The position numbers and the translations under genes were made by a program. This document shows positions 51,346 through 61,019 of a stretch of DNA of 64,000 nt, piece after piece (positions within the stretch are counted from its first letter, which is position 1; every line of letters starts with the position of its first letter). This DNA comes from Geodermatophilus marinus. Its GTDB lineage: Bacteria; Actinomycetota; Actinomycetes; Mycobacteriales; Geodermatophilaceae. The notes under the pieces are model-generated. The model made no database searches, had not been told where the DNA came from, and saw only the letters and a program-made list of their open reading frames with translations. Location of the stretch: contig NZ_QVQH01000003.1 in NCBI RefSeq assembly GCF_003428645.1, positions 275,625 to 339,624 of the forward strand, written 5' to 3'.

Positions 51346-51696
51346 ATGCCCCTTCCCGACCTGTCCCCCGAACAGCGCGCCGCGGCCCTCGAGAAGGCCG
51401 CCGCCGCCCGCAAGGCCCGGGCCGAGCTGCGCGAGCGGCTCAAGAGCAAGGGTGCCACCGTCGGCGACGTCCTCCGCCAGGGCGAGACCGACGAGGTGAT
51501 CGGCAAGATGCGCGTCTCCGCGGTCCTGGAGTCCCTGCCCGGCGTGGGCAAGGCGCGGGCTGCGAAGATCATGGAGCGGCTCGAGATCTCCCCGACCCGC
51601 CGGGTGCGCGGCCTGGGTGCCAACCAGCGCAGGGCCCTCGAAGCGGAGTTCGGCGGCGAGAAGGTGGCCGCCGACCAGGCCGCCGTCGAGGCCTGA
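51346..51696 (+). CDS. mihF: Integration host factor, actinobacterial type (mIHF)
   Basis: A 116-residue nucleoid-associated protein specific to actinobacteria. It begins [32 protein letters not shown] (read as two blocks, 2-18 and 19-34), has [14 protein letters not shown] [22 protein letters not shown] near 49-70 and ends in the helix-two-turn-helix region [21 protein letters not shown]. It bends DNA without sequence specificity and is needed for phage L5 integration in mycobacteria. ATG 51346 is the family start; longer frames to 51247 are not supported. Confidence 0.95.
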   Translation: MPLPDLSPEQRAAALEKAAAARKARAELRERLKSKGATVGDVLRQGETDEVIGKMRVSAVLESLPGVGKARAAKIMERLEISPTRRVRGLGANQRRALEAEFGGEKVAADQAAVEA

Positions 51697-51733
51697 CCCG
51701 CACGTCGAGGCACCCGGAGGTCGAGGACGACGC

Positions 51734-52345
51734 GTGGCGAGTGTCGCCCCCCAGCGGTCCCCCGCGCGGCTGACCGTGCTCTCCGGCCCGTCCGGGGTCG
51801 GCAAGGGCACGGTCGTCGCGGAGGTCCGGCGCCGGCACCCCGACGTGTGGGTGTCGGTGTCGGCGACGACCCGCCGCGCGCGGCCCGGTGAGGTCGACGG
51901 GGTGCACTACCACTTCGTCGACGACGCCGAGTTCGACCGGCTCGTCGCCGAGGACGGCCTCCTGGAGTGGGCCGAGTACGCCGGCAACCGCTACGGCACG
52001 CCGGCCGCCCCGGTGCGCGCGCAGCTCGCCACCGGGGCGCCGGCACTGCTCGAGATCGAGCTGCAGGGGGCCCGCCAGGTGCGGGCCCGGGACGCCGACG
52101 CCCAGCTGGTGTTCCTCGCCCCGCCGTCCTGGGCCGAGCTGGTCAGCCGGCTGGCCGGGCGCGGGTCCGAGCCCCCGGCCGTCCAGGAGCGCCGGCTGGC
52201 CATCGCCCAGGCCGAGCTGGACGCCGCGGGGGAGTTCGACGTGGTCGTGGTCAACGACGACGTCGCCCGGGCCGCGGACGAGTTGGTAGGCTTGCTGACT
52301 GCGCCGTCGCCCCGCCCGCGTCAGGAGACCGGCGCCACCGAGTGA
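51734..52345 (+). CDS. gmk: Guanylate kinase
   Basis: A 203-residue P-loop kinase converting GMP to GDP. Walker A is [13 protein letters not shown] near residue 16; the GMP-binding block [23 protein letters not shown] is near 40-62 and [13 protein letters not shown] near 76. GTG 51734 lies 37 nt after mihF. The mihF-gmk-rpoZ order is standard in actinobacteria. The C-terminal 15 residues are a variable tail. Confidence 0.94.
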   Translation: MASVAPQRSPARLTVLSGPSGVGKGTVVAEVRRRHPDVWVSVSATTRRARPGEVDGVHYHFVDDAEFDRLVAEDGLLEWAEYAGNRYGTPAAPVRAQLATGAPALLEIELQGARQVRARDADAQLVFLAPPSWAELVSRLAGRGSEPPAVQERRLAIAQAELDAAGEFDVVVVNDDVARAADELVGLLTAPSPRPRQETGATE

Positions 52346-52399
52346 GCGCGCGGCCCCGGCCGCCCGCCCACGCCACCGAGCTGAGGAGCACGCCCGCCC

Positions 52400-52663
52400 G
52401 TGTCCGGAGTCGCACCCGCCCCCGAGGGCATCACCAACCCGCCGATCGACGAGCTGCTCGAGCGCACCAGCAGCAAGTACGGCCTGGTGATCTTCGCCGC
52501 CAAGCGTGCGCGGCAGATCAACGCCTACTACAGCCAGCTCTCCGAGGGCCTGCTGGAGTACGTCGGCCCGCTGGTCGACACCGCGCCGCAGGAGAAGCCG
52601 CTGTCCATCGCGCTCCGCGAGATCAACGAGGGCCTGCTCACCCACACCGCCGGCGAGAACTGA
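52400..52663 (+). CDS. rpoZ: RNA polymerase omega subunit
   Basis: An 87-residue subunit that helps assemble beta-prime into RNA polymerase. It has [34 protein letters not shown] (blocks at 11-27 and 28-44) and [18 protein letters not shown] near 66, the conserved actinobacterial pattern. GTG 52400 gives the family start. A repeat hairpin and a second strong hairpin follow before coaBC. Confidence 0.94.
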   Translation: MSGVAPAPEGITNPPIDELLERTSSKYGLVIFAAKRARQINAYYSQLSEGLLEYVGPLVDTAPQEKPLSIALREINEGLLTHTAGEN

Positions 52664-52720
52664 AGAGGACCCCTCTGCCCCCCACGCCTCGCACGCTCGG
52701 CGCGGGACCCTGCAGAGGGG
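52664..52720 (+). repeat. Hairpin repeat, copy 3 (after rpoZ)
   Basis: AGAGGA (52664-52669) precedes a perfect 9-bp stem, CCCCTCTGC (52670-52678) with GCAGAGGGG (52712-52720), and a 33-nt loop starting CCCCCACGCCTCGC. Against copy 2 the loop matches at 26 of 33 positions, and both stem differences are compensated on the other arm. It begins 1 nt after the rpoZ stop and may act as a terminator. Confidence 0.75.
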
Positions 52721-52744
52721 CCGCCCGTCGCCCCCGGTGGTGAC

Positions 52745-52775
52745 GACGCCCCCGGCACGCGGTGCCGGGGGCGTC
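52745..52775 (+). terminator. Perfect 14-bp hairpin before coaBC
   Basis: GACGCCCCCGGCAC (52745-52758) pairs perfectly with GTGCCGGGGGCGTC (52762-52775) around GCG. It ends 22 nt before the coaBC ATG and 9 nt before its GGAGGA ribosome site, so it could end rpoZ transcription or cap the coaBC leader. There is no T-tract. Confidence 0.6.
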
Positions 52776-52797
52776 GCCGTGCGTGGAGGATGTCCCC

Positions 52798-54009
52798 ATG
52801 AGCCGCATCGTCCTGGGCGTCGCCGGTGGCGTGGCCGCGTACAAGGCCGCCCTGCTGCTGCGGGCGTTCACCGAGGCCGGCCACGACGTCCGCGTCGTCC
52901 CGACCCCGGCCGCGCTGCGCTTCGTCGGCGCCGCGACCTTCGAGGCGCTGTCGGGCAACCCGGTCACCACCGACGTCTGGGCCGACGTCGACGAGGTCGC
53001 CCACGTCCGCATCGGGCAGACCGCGGACCTGGTGGTGGCCGCCCCGGCCACGGCCGACCTGCTGGCCCGCGCCGCGGCCGGCCGGGCCGACGACCTGCTG
53101 ACCGCCACCCTGCTCACCGCGCACTGCCCGGTGGTGTTCGTCCCGGCGATGCACACCGAGATGTGGCTGCACCCGGCCACCCAGGACAACGTCGCGACGC
53201 TGCGCCGCCGCGGCTCGGTCGTGCTGCCGCCGGCCGTCGGCCGGCTCACCGGACCCGACTCCGGGCCGGGCCGGCTGCCCGAGCCGGGCGACGTGGCGGC
53301 CCTGGCCGGCGTGGTCCTCGGCTGCGGCGCCGGCGCGCTGGCCCGCGACCTCGAGGGCCGCCGCGTCGTCATCAGCGCCGGGGGTACGCGCGAGCCCCTC
53401 GACCCGGTGCGCTACCTCGGCAACCGGTCCTCCGGCCGGCAGGGCTGGGCGCTGGCCCGGGTCGCCGCCGCCCGGGGCGCGGAGGTGGTGCTCGTGGCCG
53501 CCAACGTCGAGGAGCCGGCGCCGTTCGGGGTCCGCGTGGTCCCGGTCGGGACGGCGAAGGAGCTGCGCGTGGCCGTGACGGCCGAGGCGGCGGACGCCGA
53601 CGTGGTCGTCATGGCCGCCGCGGTCGCCGACTTCCGCCCGGCCGCGGCGGCAGGGACCAAGCTGAAGAAGGGCGGGGCCTCCGAGCCGGACGCGGTGGCC
53701 CTGGTGCGGACCGCCGACGTGCTCGCCGAGCTGGTGCAGACCCGCCCCGCCGGCCAGCTGGTGGTCGGCTTCGCCGCCGAGACCGGGGACGACGAGGGCG
53801 ACGTGCTCACCCACGCCCGCGCGAAGCTGGTCCGCAAGGGCTGCGACCTGCTCGTGGTCAACGACGTCTCCGGCGGGCGGGTCTTCGGGCGCCCGGACAA
53901 CGCCGCGGTGGTGCTCGCCGCGGACGGCAGCGCGACCGAGGTCCCCGAGGGCAGCAAGGACGCCGTCGCCGCGGCCATCTGGAGCGCCGTCGTCCCCCGG
54001 CTGGCGTGA
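52798..54009 (+). CDS. coaBC: Bifunctional phosphopantothenoylcysteine decarboxylase/phosphopantothenate-cysteine ligase
   Basis: A 403-residue fusion for two steps of coenzyme A synthesis. The flavoprotein CoaC domain (about 1-180) has IVLGVAGGVAAYKAALLLRAF, the active-site His in VAHVRIGQTAD near 77 and PAMHTEMWLHPATQDN near 118. The CoaB domain (about 182-403) has VVISAGGTREPLDPVRYLGNRSSGRQG and VVMAAAVADFRPA and KLKKGG motifs. ATG 52798 follows GGAGGA; the longer frame to 52762 runs into the hairpin. Confidence 0.95.
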   Translation: MSRIVLGVAGGVAAYKAALLLRAFTEAGHDVRVVPTPAALRFVGAATFEALSGNPVTTDVWADVDEVAHVRIGQTADLVVAAPATADLLARAAAGRADDLLTATLLTAHCPVVFVPAMHTEMWLHPATQDNVATLRRRGSVVLPPAVGRLTGPDSGPGRLPEPGDVAALAGVVLGCGAGALARDLEGRRVVISAGGTREPLDPVRYLGNRSSGRQGWALARVAAARGAEVVLVAANVEEPAPFGVRVVPVGTAKELRVAVTAEAADADVVVMAAAVADFRPAAAAGTKLKKGGASEPDAVALVRTADVLAELVQTRPAGQLVVGFAAETGDDEGDVLTHARAKLVRKGCDLLVVNDVSGGRVFGRPDNAAVVLAADGSATEVPEGSKDAVAAAIWSAVVPRLA

Positions 54010-54047
54010 CCGGCGGGAGCGGCGGGCGCGGCCCCCGCCCCCGCCGG
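54010..54047 (+). terminator. Two-level hairpin after coaBC
   Basis: CCGGCGGG (54010-54017) pairs with CCCGCCGG (54040-54047); inside, GCGGG (54022-54026) pairs with CCCGC (54034-54038). It starts directly after the coaBC stop. TAACGT at 54048-54053 follows and could be a -10 for metK. No SAM riboswitch is recognisable in the 108-bp gap. Confidence 0.55.
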
Positions 54048-54117
54048 TAACGTGCACGCCGGACGCACCGGCCGCGCCGGTGCCGCGAGAGTGCCCCCGA
54101 CCCCCTAGGAGCCCCGA

Positions 54118-55314
<1,197 letters not shown>

Positions 55315-55487
55315 GCGAGGGCCCCGGAGCCCCGCCGCCCGACGCCGGCGGCGGGGCCGCGCAGCGGCGCAGCGGTGTCGGACCCGGCGGCCACACTGGC
55401 CCGAGCCGCCCCGCCCGCCGAACGGAGACGTCGCTGACCTCGGCCCCGCCCACCCCGGACGAGGACCCGGGAGCCCGCACCCCGCGG

Positions 55488-57443
55488 GTGGCCCGGGTCG
55501 TCGTCGACGTGCCGCTGGCCCACCTGGACCGCACCTTCGACTACGCCGTGCCCGACGAGCTGGCCGGCCGGGTGGTCCCCGGTTGCCGGGTGCGGGTGCG
55601 CTTCGCCGGGCAGCTGGTCGACGGCTTCGTCGCCGAGCTGGGGGACAGCACCGAGCACGGCGGCCGGCTCGCCCCGCTGGCCAAGCTGGTCTCGCCCGAG
55701 CCGGTGCTCACCCCGGAGGTGCTGGCGCTGGCCCGCGCGGTCGCCGACCGCTGGGGCGGCACGGTGCCCGACGTGCTGCGCCTGGCGGTCCCGCCGCGCC
55801 GCGCGGCGGCGGAGAAGCGGGCGCCGGCCGAGCCGCCGCCGGCGCCGGCGGCGCCCGACCCGGCCGGCTTCGCCCGCTACCCGGCCGGGCCCTCGCTGCT
55901 GGCCGCGGTCGCCGAGGGCCGCCCCGCCCGCGCCGTGTGGACGGCGCTGCCCGGCGAGGACTGGCCCGCCCGCCTCGCCGAGCTCTGCCGGGCCGCGCTC
56001 TGCGGCGGTCGCGGGGCGCTGGTCGTCGTCCCCGACGGCCGCGACCTCGACCGGCTCGCCGCCGCGGCCGAGCAGCGGCTGCCGGCCGGGTCGTTCGTCG
56101 TCCTGCGGGCCGACGCCGCGCCCGACGCGCGCTACCGGCGGTTCCTGGACGCCGCCCGCGGCAGCGCGCGGGTGGTCCTCGGCGCGCGGGCCGCGGTCTA
56201 CGCCCCCGTCGCCGACCTCGGCCTGGTCGCCGTCTGGGACGACGGGGACGACCTGCACGCCGAGCCCCGGGCGCCCTACGCGCACGCCCGCGACGTCCTC
56301 GTGCACCGCGCCCACCTGGCCTCCTGCGCGGCCGTCGTCGCCGGCACCGCGCGCACGGCGGAGGCCCAGCTGCTGGTCGACAGCGGCTGGGCGCACGAGC
56401 TGGCCGCCGACCGGGCCACCCTGCGCGCGGCCGCGCCGCGGGTGCAGGCCCTCGGCGCCGACGCCGAGCTGGCCCGCGACCCCGCCGCGCGGACCGCCCG
56501 GTTGCCCAGCCTGGCCCACCGGGTGGCCCGCCAGGCGCTGGCCGACGGCGCCCCGGTGCTCGTCCAGGTGCCCCGGGCCGGCTACGCGCCCGGCCTGGCC
56601 TGCGACCGCTGCCGGTCGCCGGCCCGCTGCCCGGCGTGCTCCGGTCCGCTCGGCATCCCCGCCGCGCCCGGCCCGGGCGGCTCCCGGGTTCCCGCCTGCC
56701 GGTGGTGCGCCCGCCCGGCGGCCGCCTTCGACTGCCCGCACTGCCACGGCACGAAGCTGCGGGCAACCGTGGTGGGCGCCGGGCGGACCGCCGAGGAGCT
56801 CGGCCGGGCCTTCCCCGGGGCCGCGGTGCGGGTCTCCGGCCGCGGGTCCGGCGTCCTCGCCTCGGTCCCCGGCGGGCCGGGCCTCGTGGTCGCCACCCCG
56901 GGCGCCGAGCCCGTGGCCGAGGGCGGGTACGGGGCGGCGCTGTTGCTGGACTCCTGGGCGCTGCTCGGCCGGGCCGACCTGCGCGCCGGTGAGGAGACGC
57001 TGCGCCGGTGGCTCAACGCGGCGACCCTCGTCCGGCCGGCGTCGGCCGGCGGCCAGGTGGTGGTCGCCGCCGACGCCGCCCACCCGGTCGTGCAGGCCCT
57101 GGTGCGCTGGGACCCGGCCTGGCTGGCCGGCCGCGAGCTGGCCGACCGCCGGGAGCTCGGCTTCCCGCCGGCCACCCGCATGGCGGCGCTCTCCGGGTCC
57201 CCCGCGGCGCTCGCCGAGTTCCTGGCGGCCACCCGCCTGCCCGGGGACGCCGACGTGCTCGGCCCGGTGCCCGAGCCGGCGCGGCCGGGGGACGAGGGGG
57301 AGCGCGAGCGCTTCCTGGTGCGCGTGCCGCGCGCGGAGGGGGCGGGCCTGGCCCACGCGCTGGCCGCCGTCCAGGGGGTGCGCAGCGCGAAGAAGGCCGC
57401 CGAGCACGTGCGGGTGCAGCTCGACCCGCTCGACCTCGTCTGA
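55488..57443 (+). CDS. priA: Primosomal protein N' (PriA), helicase motifs degenerate
   Basis: A 651-residue homologue of the replication-restart protein PriA. The N-terminal DNA-binding part (VARVVVDVPLAHLDRTFDYAVP) and the zinc-binding cysteines (CDRCRSPARCPACSG near 374, CRWCARPAAAFDCPHCHG near 405) are kept. The ATPase is not: where Walker A GSGKT is expected the sequence reads ALPGEDWPARL, and DEEH is replaced by WDDGDD near 250. Loss of helicase motifs is known for actinobacterial PriA, so it may act as a structural loader. GTG 55488 is the last canonical start before the conserved region; an in-frame CTG at 55434 with GGAG 6 nt upstream is a possible true start. Confidence 0.85.
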   Translation: MARVVVDVPLAHLDRTFDYAVPDELAGRVVPGCRVRVRFAGQLVDGFVAELGDSTEHGGRLAPLAKLVSPEPVLTPEVLALARAVADRWGGTVPDVLRLAVPPRRAAAEKRAPAEPPPAPAAPDPAGFARYPAGPSLLAAVAEGRPARAVWTALPGEDWPARLAELCRAALCGGRGALVVVPDGRDLDRLAAAAEQRLPAGSFVVLRADAAPDARYRRFLDAARGSARVVLGARAAVYAPVADLGLVAVWDDGDDLHAEPRAPYAHARDVLVHRAHLASCAAVVAGTARTAEAQLLVDSGWAHELAADRATLRAAAPRVQALGADAELARDPAARTARLPSLAHRVARQALADGAPVLVQVPRAGYAPGLACDRCRSPARCPACSGPLGIPAAPGPGGSRVPACRWCARPAAAFDCPHCHGTKLRATVVGAGRTAEELGRAFPGAAVRVSGRGSGVLASVPGGPGLVVATPGAEPVAEGGYGAALLLDSWALLGRADLRAGEETLRRWLNAATLVRPASAGGQVVVAADAAHPVVQALVRWDPAWLAGRELADRRELGFPPATRMAALSGSPAALAEFLAATRLPGDADVLGPVPEPARPGDEGERERFLVRVPRAEGAGLAHALAAVQGVRSAKKAAEHVRVQLDPLDLV

Positions 57444-57480
57444 GCGCCGGCCGGGAGGGGGCACGGTGGCGCCGAGGGGC

Positions 57481-57975
57481 TCAGCCCGACGACTGCCGGA
57501 TCAGCTCGGCGAGCTCGTCGTCCAGCCCCGCGGCCACCCGGTCGGCGGTGATCAGGGCGGTGGCCCGGCGCCACCACGCCGGCACGGTCGTGGCGGCCGT
57601 GGCCAGGCCGACCGCCGCCCCGAGCAGCAGGTGGGGGCGCGCGTGCCCGCGGCGGCGCAGCGCCCGGGCGAGCGGTCCGTCGACGGCCGTGACCAGCAGC
57701 CCCCAGCCGGTGGTCGCCAGCGCCTGGTGCACCCGGGCCGCCCGGTCGTGCGGTTCGTCGGGCAGCGCGGGCAGCCCGCGCACCGCCCGGCGCAGCGCGG
57801 GCAGCTCGCGGACGACGGTCTCGACCGCCACCGCCGCGCCGCTCGCCAGGTACACCCCGGCCCGGCCCCGGGAGCGGGCGGGCAGCTCGAGAGCCGCCTC
57901 GGCGGCGCCGACCACCAGGCCGTCGAGGGCGGCGCTGGTGACGGCGCGAGCGCGGTGGGACGTCGCTGAGGCCAT
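57481..57975 (-). CDS. Hypothetical protein with hydrophobic segments
   Basis: A 164-residue Ala/Arg-rich protein. Weakly hydrophobic stretches occur near 38-55, 85-100 and 120-140 (LLLGAAVGLATAATTVPAWW), suggesting membrane association. No family is recognised. It converges on priA (37-bp gap) and diverges from def, with which it shares a 108-bp promoter region; both members of the pair appear leaderless. ATG 57975 is set by the -10 just upstream. Confidence 0.6.
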   Translation of the reverse strand: MASATSHRARAVTSAALDGLVVGAAEAALELPARSRGRAGVYLASGAAVAVETVVRELPALRRAVRGLPALPDEPHDRAARVHQALATTGWGLLVTAVDGPLARALRRRGHARPHLLLGAAVGLATAATTVPAWWRRATALITADRVAAGLDDELAELIRQSSG

Positions 57976-57981
57976 GTGCGC

Positions 57982-57987
57982 ACGGTA
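57982..57987 (-). promoter_or_regulatory. -10 element of a probable leaderless promoter
   Basis: On the minus strand TACCGT ends 6 nt before the ATG at 57975, with GCGCAC between and no ribosome site. Confidence 0.55.
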
Positions 57988-58071
57988 GCCAGGTCCGGGC
58001 CCGCCCGGCGGCCGCTCGGCAGGGGATCGGTCGCGAGCCCGCGCGCGGCGGGGGCCGAGGGGGCCTTCTTC

Positions 58072-58077
58072 TACGAT
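58072..58077 (+). promoter_or_regulatory. -10 element of a probable leaderless def promoter
   Basis: TACGAT ends 6 nt before the def GTG at 58084 with only CGACCG between. The spacing matches the divergent gene and the hydrolase at 19.5 kb. Confidence 0.6.
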
Positions 58078-58083
58078 CGACCG

Positions 58084-58617
58084 GTGAGCGTGACCCCCAT
58101 CCGGCTGCTCGGTGACCCGGTGCTGCGGACCCCCGCCGCGCCCGTCGTCGACTTCGACGCCGAGCTGCGGCAGCTGGTCGCCGACCTGACCGACACCATG
58201 GCCGCCGCCGGCGGTGCCGGCCTGGCCGCGCCCCAGCTCGGCGTGGGCCTGCGGGTCTTCACCTGGTACGTCGACGGGGAGCTCGGCCACCTGGTCAACC
58301 CGGTCGTCGCGACGGTGGGGGAGGAGATGCAGGTCGGCCCGGAGGGCTGCCTGTCCATCCCGGGTTACGGCTACGACTGCCGCCGCTCCCTGCACGTGGT
58401 GGCCACGGGGCTGGACGCGCACGGCGAGCCGGTCCGCGTCGAGGGCTCGCACCTGCTGGCCCGTGCGGTGCAGCACGAGGTCGACCACCTCGACGGCGTG
58501 CTGTTCGTCGACCGGCTGGACCCGGCCGCCCGCGCCGCCGCGCTGGCCGAGATCGCCGAGGCCGACTGGGCCGGTGCCGCGGCCTGGACCCCGCGCGTGG
58601 AGGTGAGCCCCCACTGA
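58084..58617 (+). CDS. def: Peptide deformylase
   Basis: A 177-residue metalloenzyme removing the formyl group from nascent proteins. The three motifs are [12 protein letters not shown] near 44, EGCLSIPG near 88 (Cys metal ligand) and [12 protein letters not shown] near 130 (HExxH). GTG 58084 directly follows a -10 element; the upstream frame to 57976 is rejected because it would include the promoter. Near its end, GGAGGTGA (58599-58606) serves as ribosome site for fmt, whose frame overlaps the def stop. Confidence 0.95.
   Translation: MSVTPIRLLGDPVLRTPAAPVVDFDAELRQLVADLTDTMAAAGGAGLAAPQLGVGLRVFTWYVDGELGHLVNPVVATVGEEMQVGPEGCLSIPGYGYDCRRSLHVVATGLDAHGEPVRVEGSHLLARAVQHEVDHLDGVLFVDRLDPAARAAALAEIAEADWAGAAAWTPRVEVSPH
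58599..58616 (+). promoter_or_regulatory. Shine-Dalgarno and CTG start of fmt
   Basis: GGAGGTGA (58599-58606) is an eight-base match to the 16S anti-Shine-Dalgarno. Seven nt later CTG (58614-58616) is in frame with fmt and overlaps the def TGA as CTGA, the same geometry as the GTGA/ATGA overlaps elsewhere in the window. No ATG, GTG or TTG in that frame lies close upstream. Confidence 0.75.
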
Positions 58618-59561
58618 GGCTGCTGTTCGCCGGGACGCCGGACGTCGCCGTCCCCTCGCTGGACCTCCTCCTCGCCTCGGAGCGGCACGAGGTCGTCGCC
58701 GTCCTCACCCGCCCCGACGCCCGGTCCGGGCGCGGGCGCCGGGTGAGCCGCTCGCCCGTCGCCGAGCGGGCCGACGCCGCGGGCATCCCGGTGCTGCAGC
58801 CGGGCTCGCCGCGCGACCCGGGGTTCCTCGCCGCGCTCGCCGGCCTGGCCGTCGACTGCGCGCCGGTGGTGGCCTACGGCGCGCTCGTGCCCCGGGCGGC
58901 GCTGGACCTGCCGCGGCACGGCTGGGTCAACCTGCACTTCTCCCTGCTGCCGGCCTGGCGCGGGGCCGCCCCGGTGCAGCACGCGGTGATGGCCGGCGAC
59001 GAGGTCACCGGGGCCTGCACCTTCCGGTTGGAGACCGGCCTGGACACCGGCCCGGTGTACGGCGTGGTCACCGAGCCGGTCGGGCAGCGGGACACCGCCG
59101 GCGACCTGCTGGCCCGCCTGGCGCTCAGCGGGGCCCGGCTGCTGGTGGCCACCCTGGACGGCATCGCGGACGGCACCGTCGTGCCCGAGCCGCAGCCGGC
59201 CGAGGGGGTCAGCCTCGCGCCGCGCATCGAGCCGGCCGACGCCCGGGTCGACTGGTCGCTGCCGGCGCACGTCGTCGACCGCCGCGTGCGGGGCGTGACC
59301 CCGGCGCCGGGCGCCTGGACGACGTGGCGCGGGGACCGGCTGCGGCTCGCACCGGTGGAGCCGCTGCCGACGTCCCTGGGCCTGGCGCCCGGTGAGCTGT
59401 CGGTGGGCCCCACGGGCGTGCTCGTCGGCACCGGCCGGGGCGCGGTCCGGCTCACGACGGTGCAGCCGGCCGGGAAGCGGGTGCTGCCGGCCGCGGACTG
59501 GGCCCGCGGCGCCCGCCCGGCGCCCGGAGAGCGGGTCGGGGACGAGGGAGCGGCGGGATGA
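58614..59561 (+). CDS. fmt: Methionyl-tRNA formyltransferase, probable CTG start
   Basis: A 315-residue enzyme that formylates initiator Met-tRNA. From CTG 58614 it reads [20 protein letters not shown], the conserved N-terminus of the family; the first canonical start (GTG 58743) would remove 43 residues including this Rossmann strand. Catalytic blocks are [20 protein letters not shown] near 104 (Asn/His) and [11 protein letters not shown] near 138 (Asp). The C-terminal domain begins near 205. It overlaps def by 4 bp and rsmB overlaps its stop. Confidence 0.88.
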   Translation: MRLLFAGTPDVAVPSLDLLLASERHEVVAVLTRPDARSGRGRRVSRSPVAERADAAGIPVLQPGSPRDPGFLAALAGLAVDCAPVVAYGALVPRAALDLPRHGWVNLHFSLLPAWRGAAPVQHAVMAGDEVTGACTFRLETGLDTGPVYGVVTEPVGQRDTAGDLLARLALSGARLLVATLDGIADGTVVPEPQPAEGVSLAPRIEPADARVDWSLPAHVVDRRVRGVTPAPGAWTTWRGDRLRLAPVEPLPTSLGLAPGELSVGPTGVLVGTGRGAVRLTTVQPAGKRVLPAADWARGARPAPGERVGDEGAAG

Positions 59562-60991
59562 GCGGCCCGCCCCGCCGTCCCGGCGGCGGCCCGCGGCGGG
59601 GCCGCCGCGAGGCGCCGCGCCAGGGCCGTCGCCCGCCGCGCCCGCGGCTGGACGGTGCCCGGCTGACCGCCTACGACGTCCTGGACGCGGTCACCTCGCG
59701 CGAGGCCTACGCCAACCTGCTGCTGCCGCGGCTGCTGCGCGAGCGGGCCGGCGACCTCGACGAGCGCGACGCCGCCTTCGCCACCCAGCTGGCCTACGGC
59801 ACGCTGCGCGCCCGCGGCACCCTCGACGCGGTGCTGGCCCGGCTGGTCGACCGGCCGCTGGGCGACCTCGACCCCCGGGTGCTCGACCTGCTGCGGCTGG
59901 GCACCCACCAGCTCCTCGACCTGCGGGTCCCCGCGCACGCCGCCGTGGCGACCACCGTCGACCTCACCCGCGGGGTCGTCGGCGGGGGTGCCGCGGGCCT
60001 GGTGAACGCGGTGCTGCGGAAGGTGGCGGCGGGCGGGGGCCGCGCCGCCTGGCTGGAGCGACTCGGCGGGGACGAGCGGCAGCGGCTGGCGCTGGCCACC
60101 GACCACCCCGGCTGGGTGGTGGACGCCTGGCGGGACGCGCTGGCCGGCTGCGCCCCCGAGGAGGGCGGTGACGAGCTCGCCGACGCGCTGCGCGCCGACA
60201 ACGCCGCGCCGGAGGTGCACCTGGTGGCCCGCCGCCTGGCCCGCACGGAGCTGGTCGCCGAGTCCGGCGGCACCCCGGGGCCGTGGTCGCCGTACGCGGT
60301 CCGCCTCGCCGGCGGGGACCCGGCCCGGGTCCCCGCCGTGCGATCCGGACGGGCGGCGGTGCAGGACGAGGGCAGCCAGCTGGCCGCCCTCCTGCTCTCC
60401 CGGGCCCCGCTCGACGGGCCGGACGCCGCATGGCTCGACGTCTGCGCCGGGCCGGGCGGGAAGGCGGCGCTGCTGGCCGCCGTCCGCCCCGCGGGCGTGC
60501 ACCTCACCGCGGCCGACCGGTCGCCGCACCGGGCCGAGCTGGTGCGCGGCGCGCTGAGCGGCGAGCCGGGCACCGAGGTGCTCGTCGCCGACGGCCGGGC
60601 GGGGCCGTGGGCGCCGGGCTCGTTCGACCGGGTGCTGCTCGACGCGCCGTGCACCGGGCTGGGTGCGCTGCGGCGCCGGCCGGAGGTGCGCTGGCGGCGG
60701 ACGCCGGAGGACGTCGCGCCGCTGGCCGAGCTGCAGGGCGAGCTGCTCGCCGGTGCGCTGGCGGCCGTCCGGCCGGGCGGCCTGGTCGCCTACGTGACCT
60801 GCTCACCGCACCCGGCGGAGACGGTGGCCGTCGTGGAGGCGGCCGCCGGCCGCGAGGACGTCGAGGTGCTCCCCGTGGCGCCGCTGTTCCCGGACGTCCC
60901 CGGGGTCGAGCGGGGCCGCCACGGCCAGCTGTGGCCGCACCGGCACGGCACCGACGCGATGTTCCTCGCGCTGCTGCGCCGCACGAGCTGA
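59558..60991 (+). CDS. rsmB: 16S rRNA (cytosine-5) methyltransferase RsmB
   Basis: A 477-residue RNA m5C methyltransferase with an N-terminal NusB-like domain (about 30-165, [22 protein letters not shown]) and a C-terminal SAM domain. The SAM motif is [17 protein letters not shown] near 292; the two catalytic cysteines are in [17 protein letters not shown] near 362 and [17 protein letters not shown] near 412. It probably methylates 16S rRNA in the style of E. coli C967. ATG 59558 overlaps fmt. A Pro/Arg-rich tail opens the protein. Confidence 0.92.
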   Translation: MSGPPRRPGGGPRRGRREAPRQGRRPPRPRLDGARLTAYDVLDAVTSREAYANLLLPRLLRERAGDLDERDAAFATQLAYGTLRARGTLDAVLARLVDRPLGDLDPRVLDLLRLGTHQLLDLRVPAHAAVATTVDLTRGVVGGGAAGLVNAVLRKVAAGGGRAAWLERLGGDERQRLALATDHPGWVVDAWRDALAGCAPEEGGDELADALRADNAAPEVHLVARRLARTELVAESGGTPGPWSPYAVRLAGGDPARVPAVRSGRAAVQDEGSQLAALLLSRAPLDGPDAAWLDVCAGPGGKAALLAAVRPAGVHLTAADRSPHRAELVRGALSGEPGTEVLVADGRAGPWAPGSFDRVLLDAPCTGLGALRRRPEVRWRRTPEDVAPLAELQGELLAGALAAVRPGGLVAYVTCSPHPAETVAVVEAAAGREDVEVLPVAPLFPDVPGVERGRHGQLWPHRHGTDAMFLALLRRTS

Positions 60992-60998
60992 ACCCGAG

Positions 60999-61019
60999 CC
61001 GGCCCGCTCACCGGGCCGG
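60999..61019. terminator. Bidirectional hairpin between rsmB and the universal stress gene
   Basis: CCGGCCCG (60999-61006) pairs perfectly with CGGGCCGG (61012-61019) around CTCAC. It lies 7 nt after the rsmB stop and covers the stop of the convergent gene. Confidence 0.55.

Noticed and set aside
53900..54117. Possible SAM riboswitch before metK
   Set aside because: The 108-bp gap contains a simple hairpin and no SAM-I, SAM-II or SAM-IV core pattern that I can recognise.
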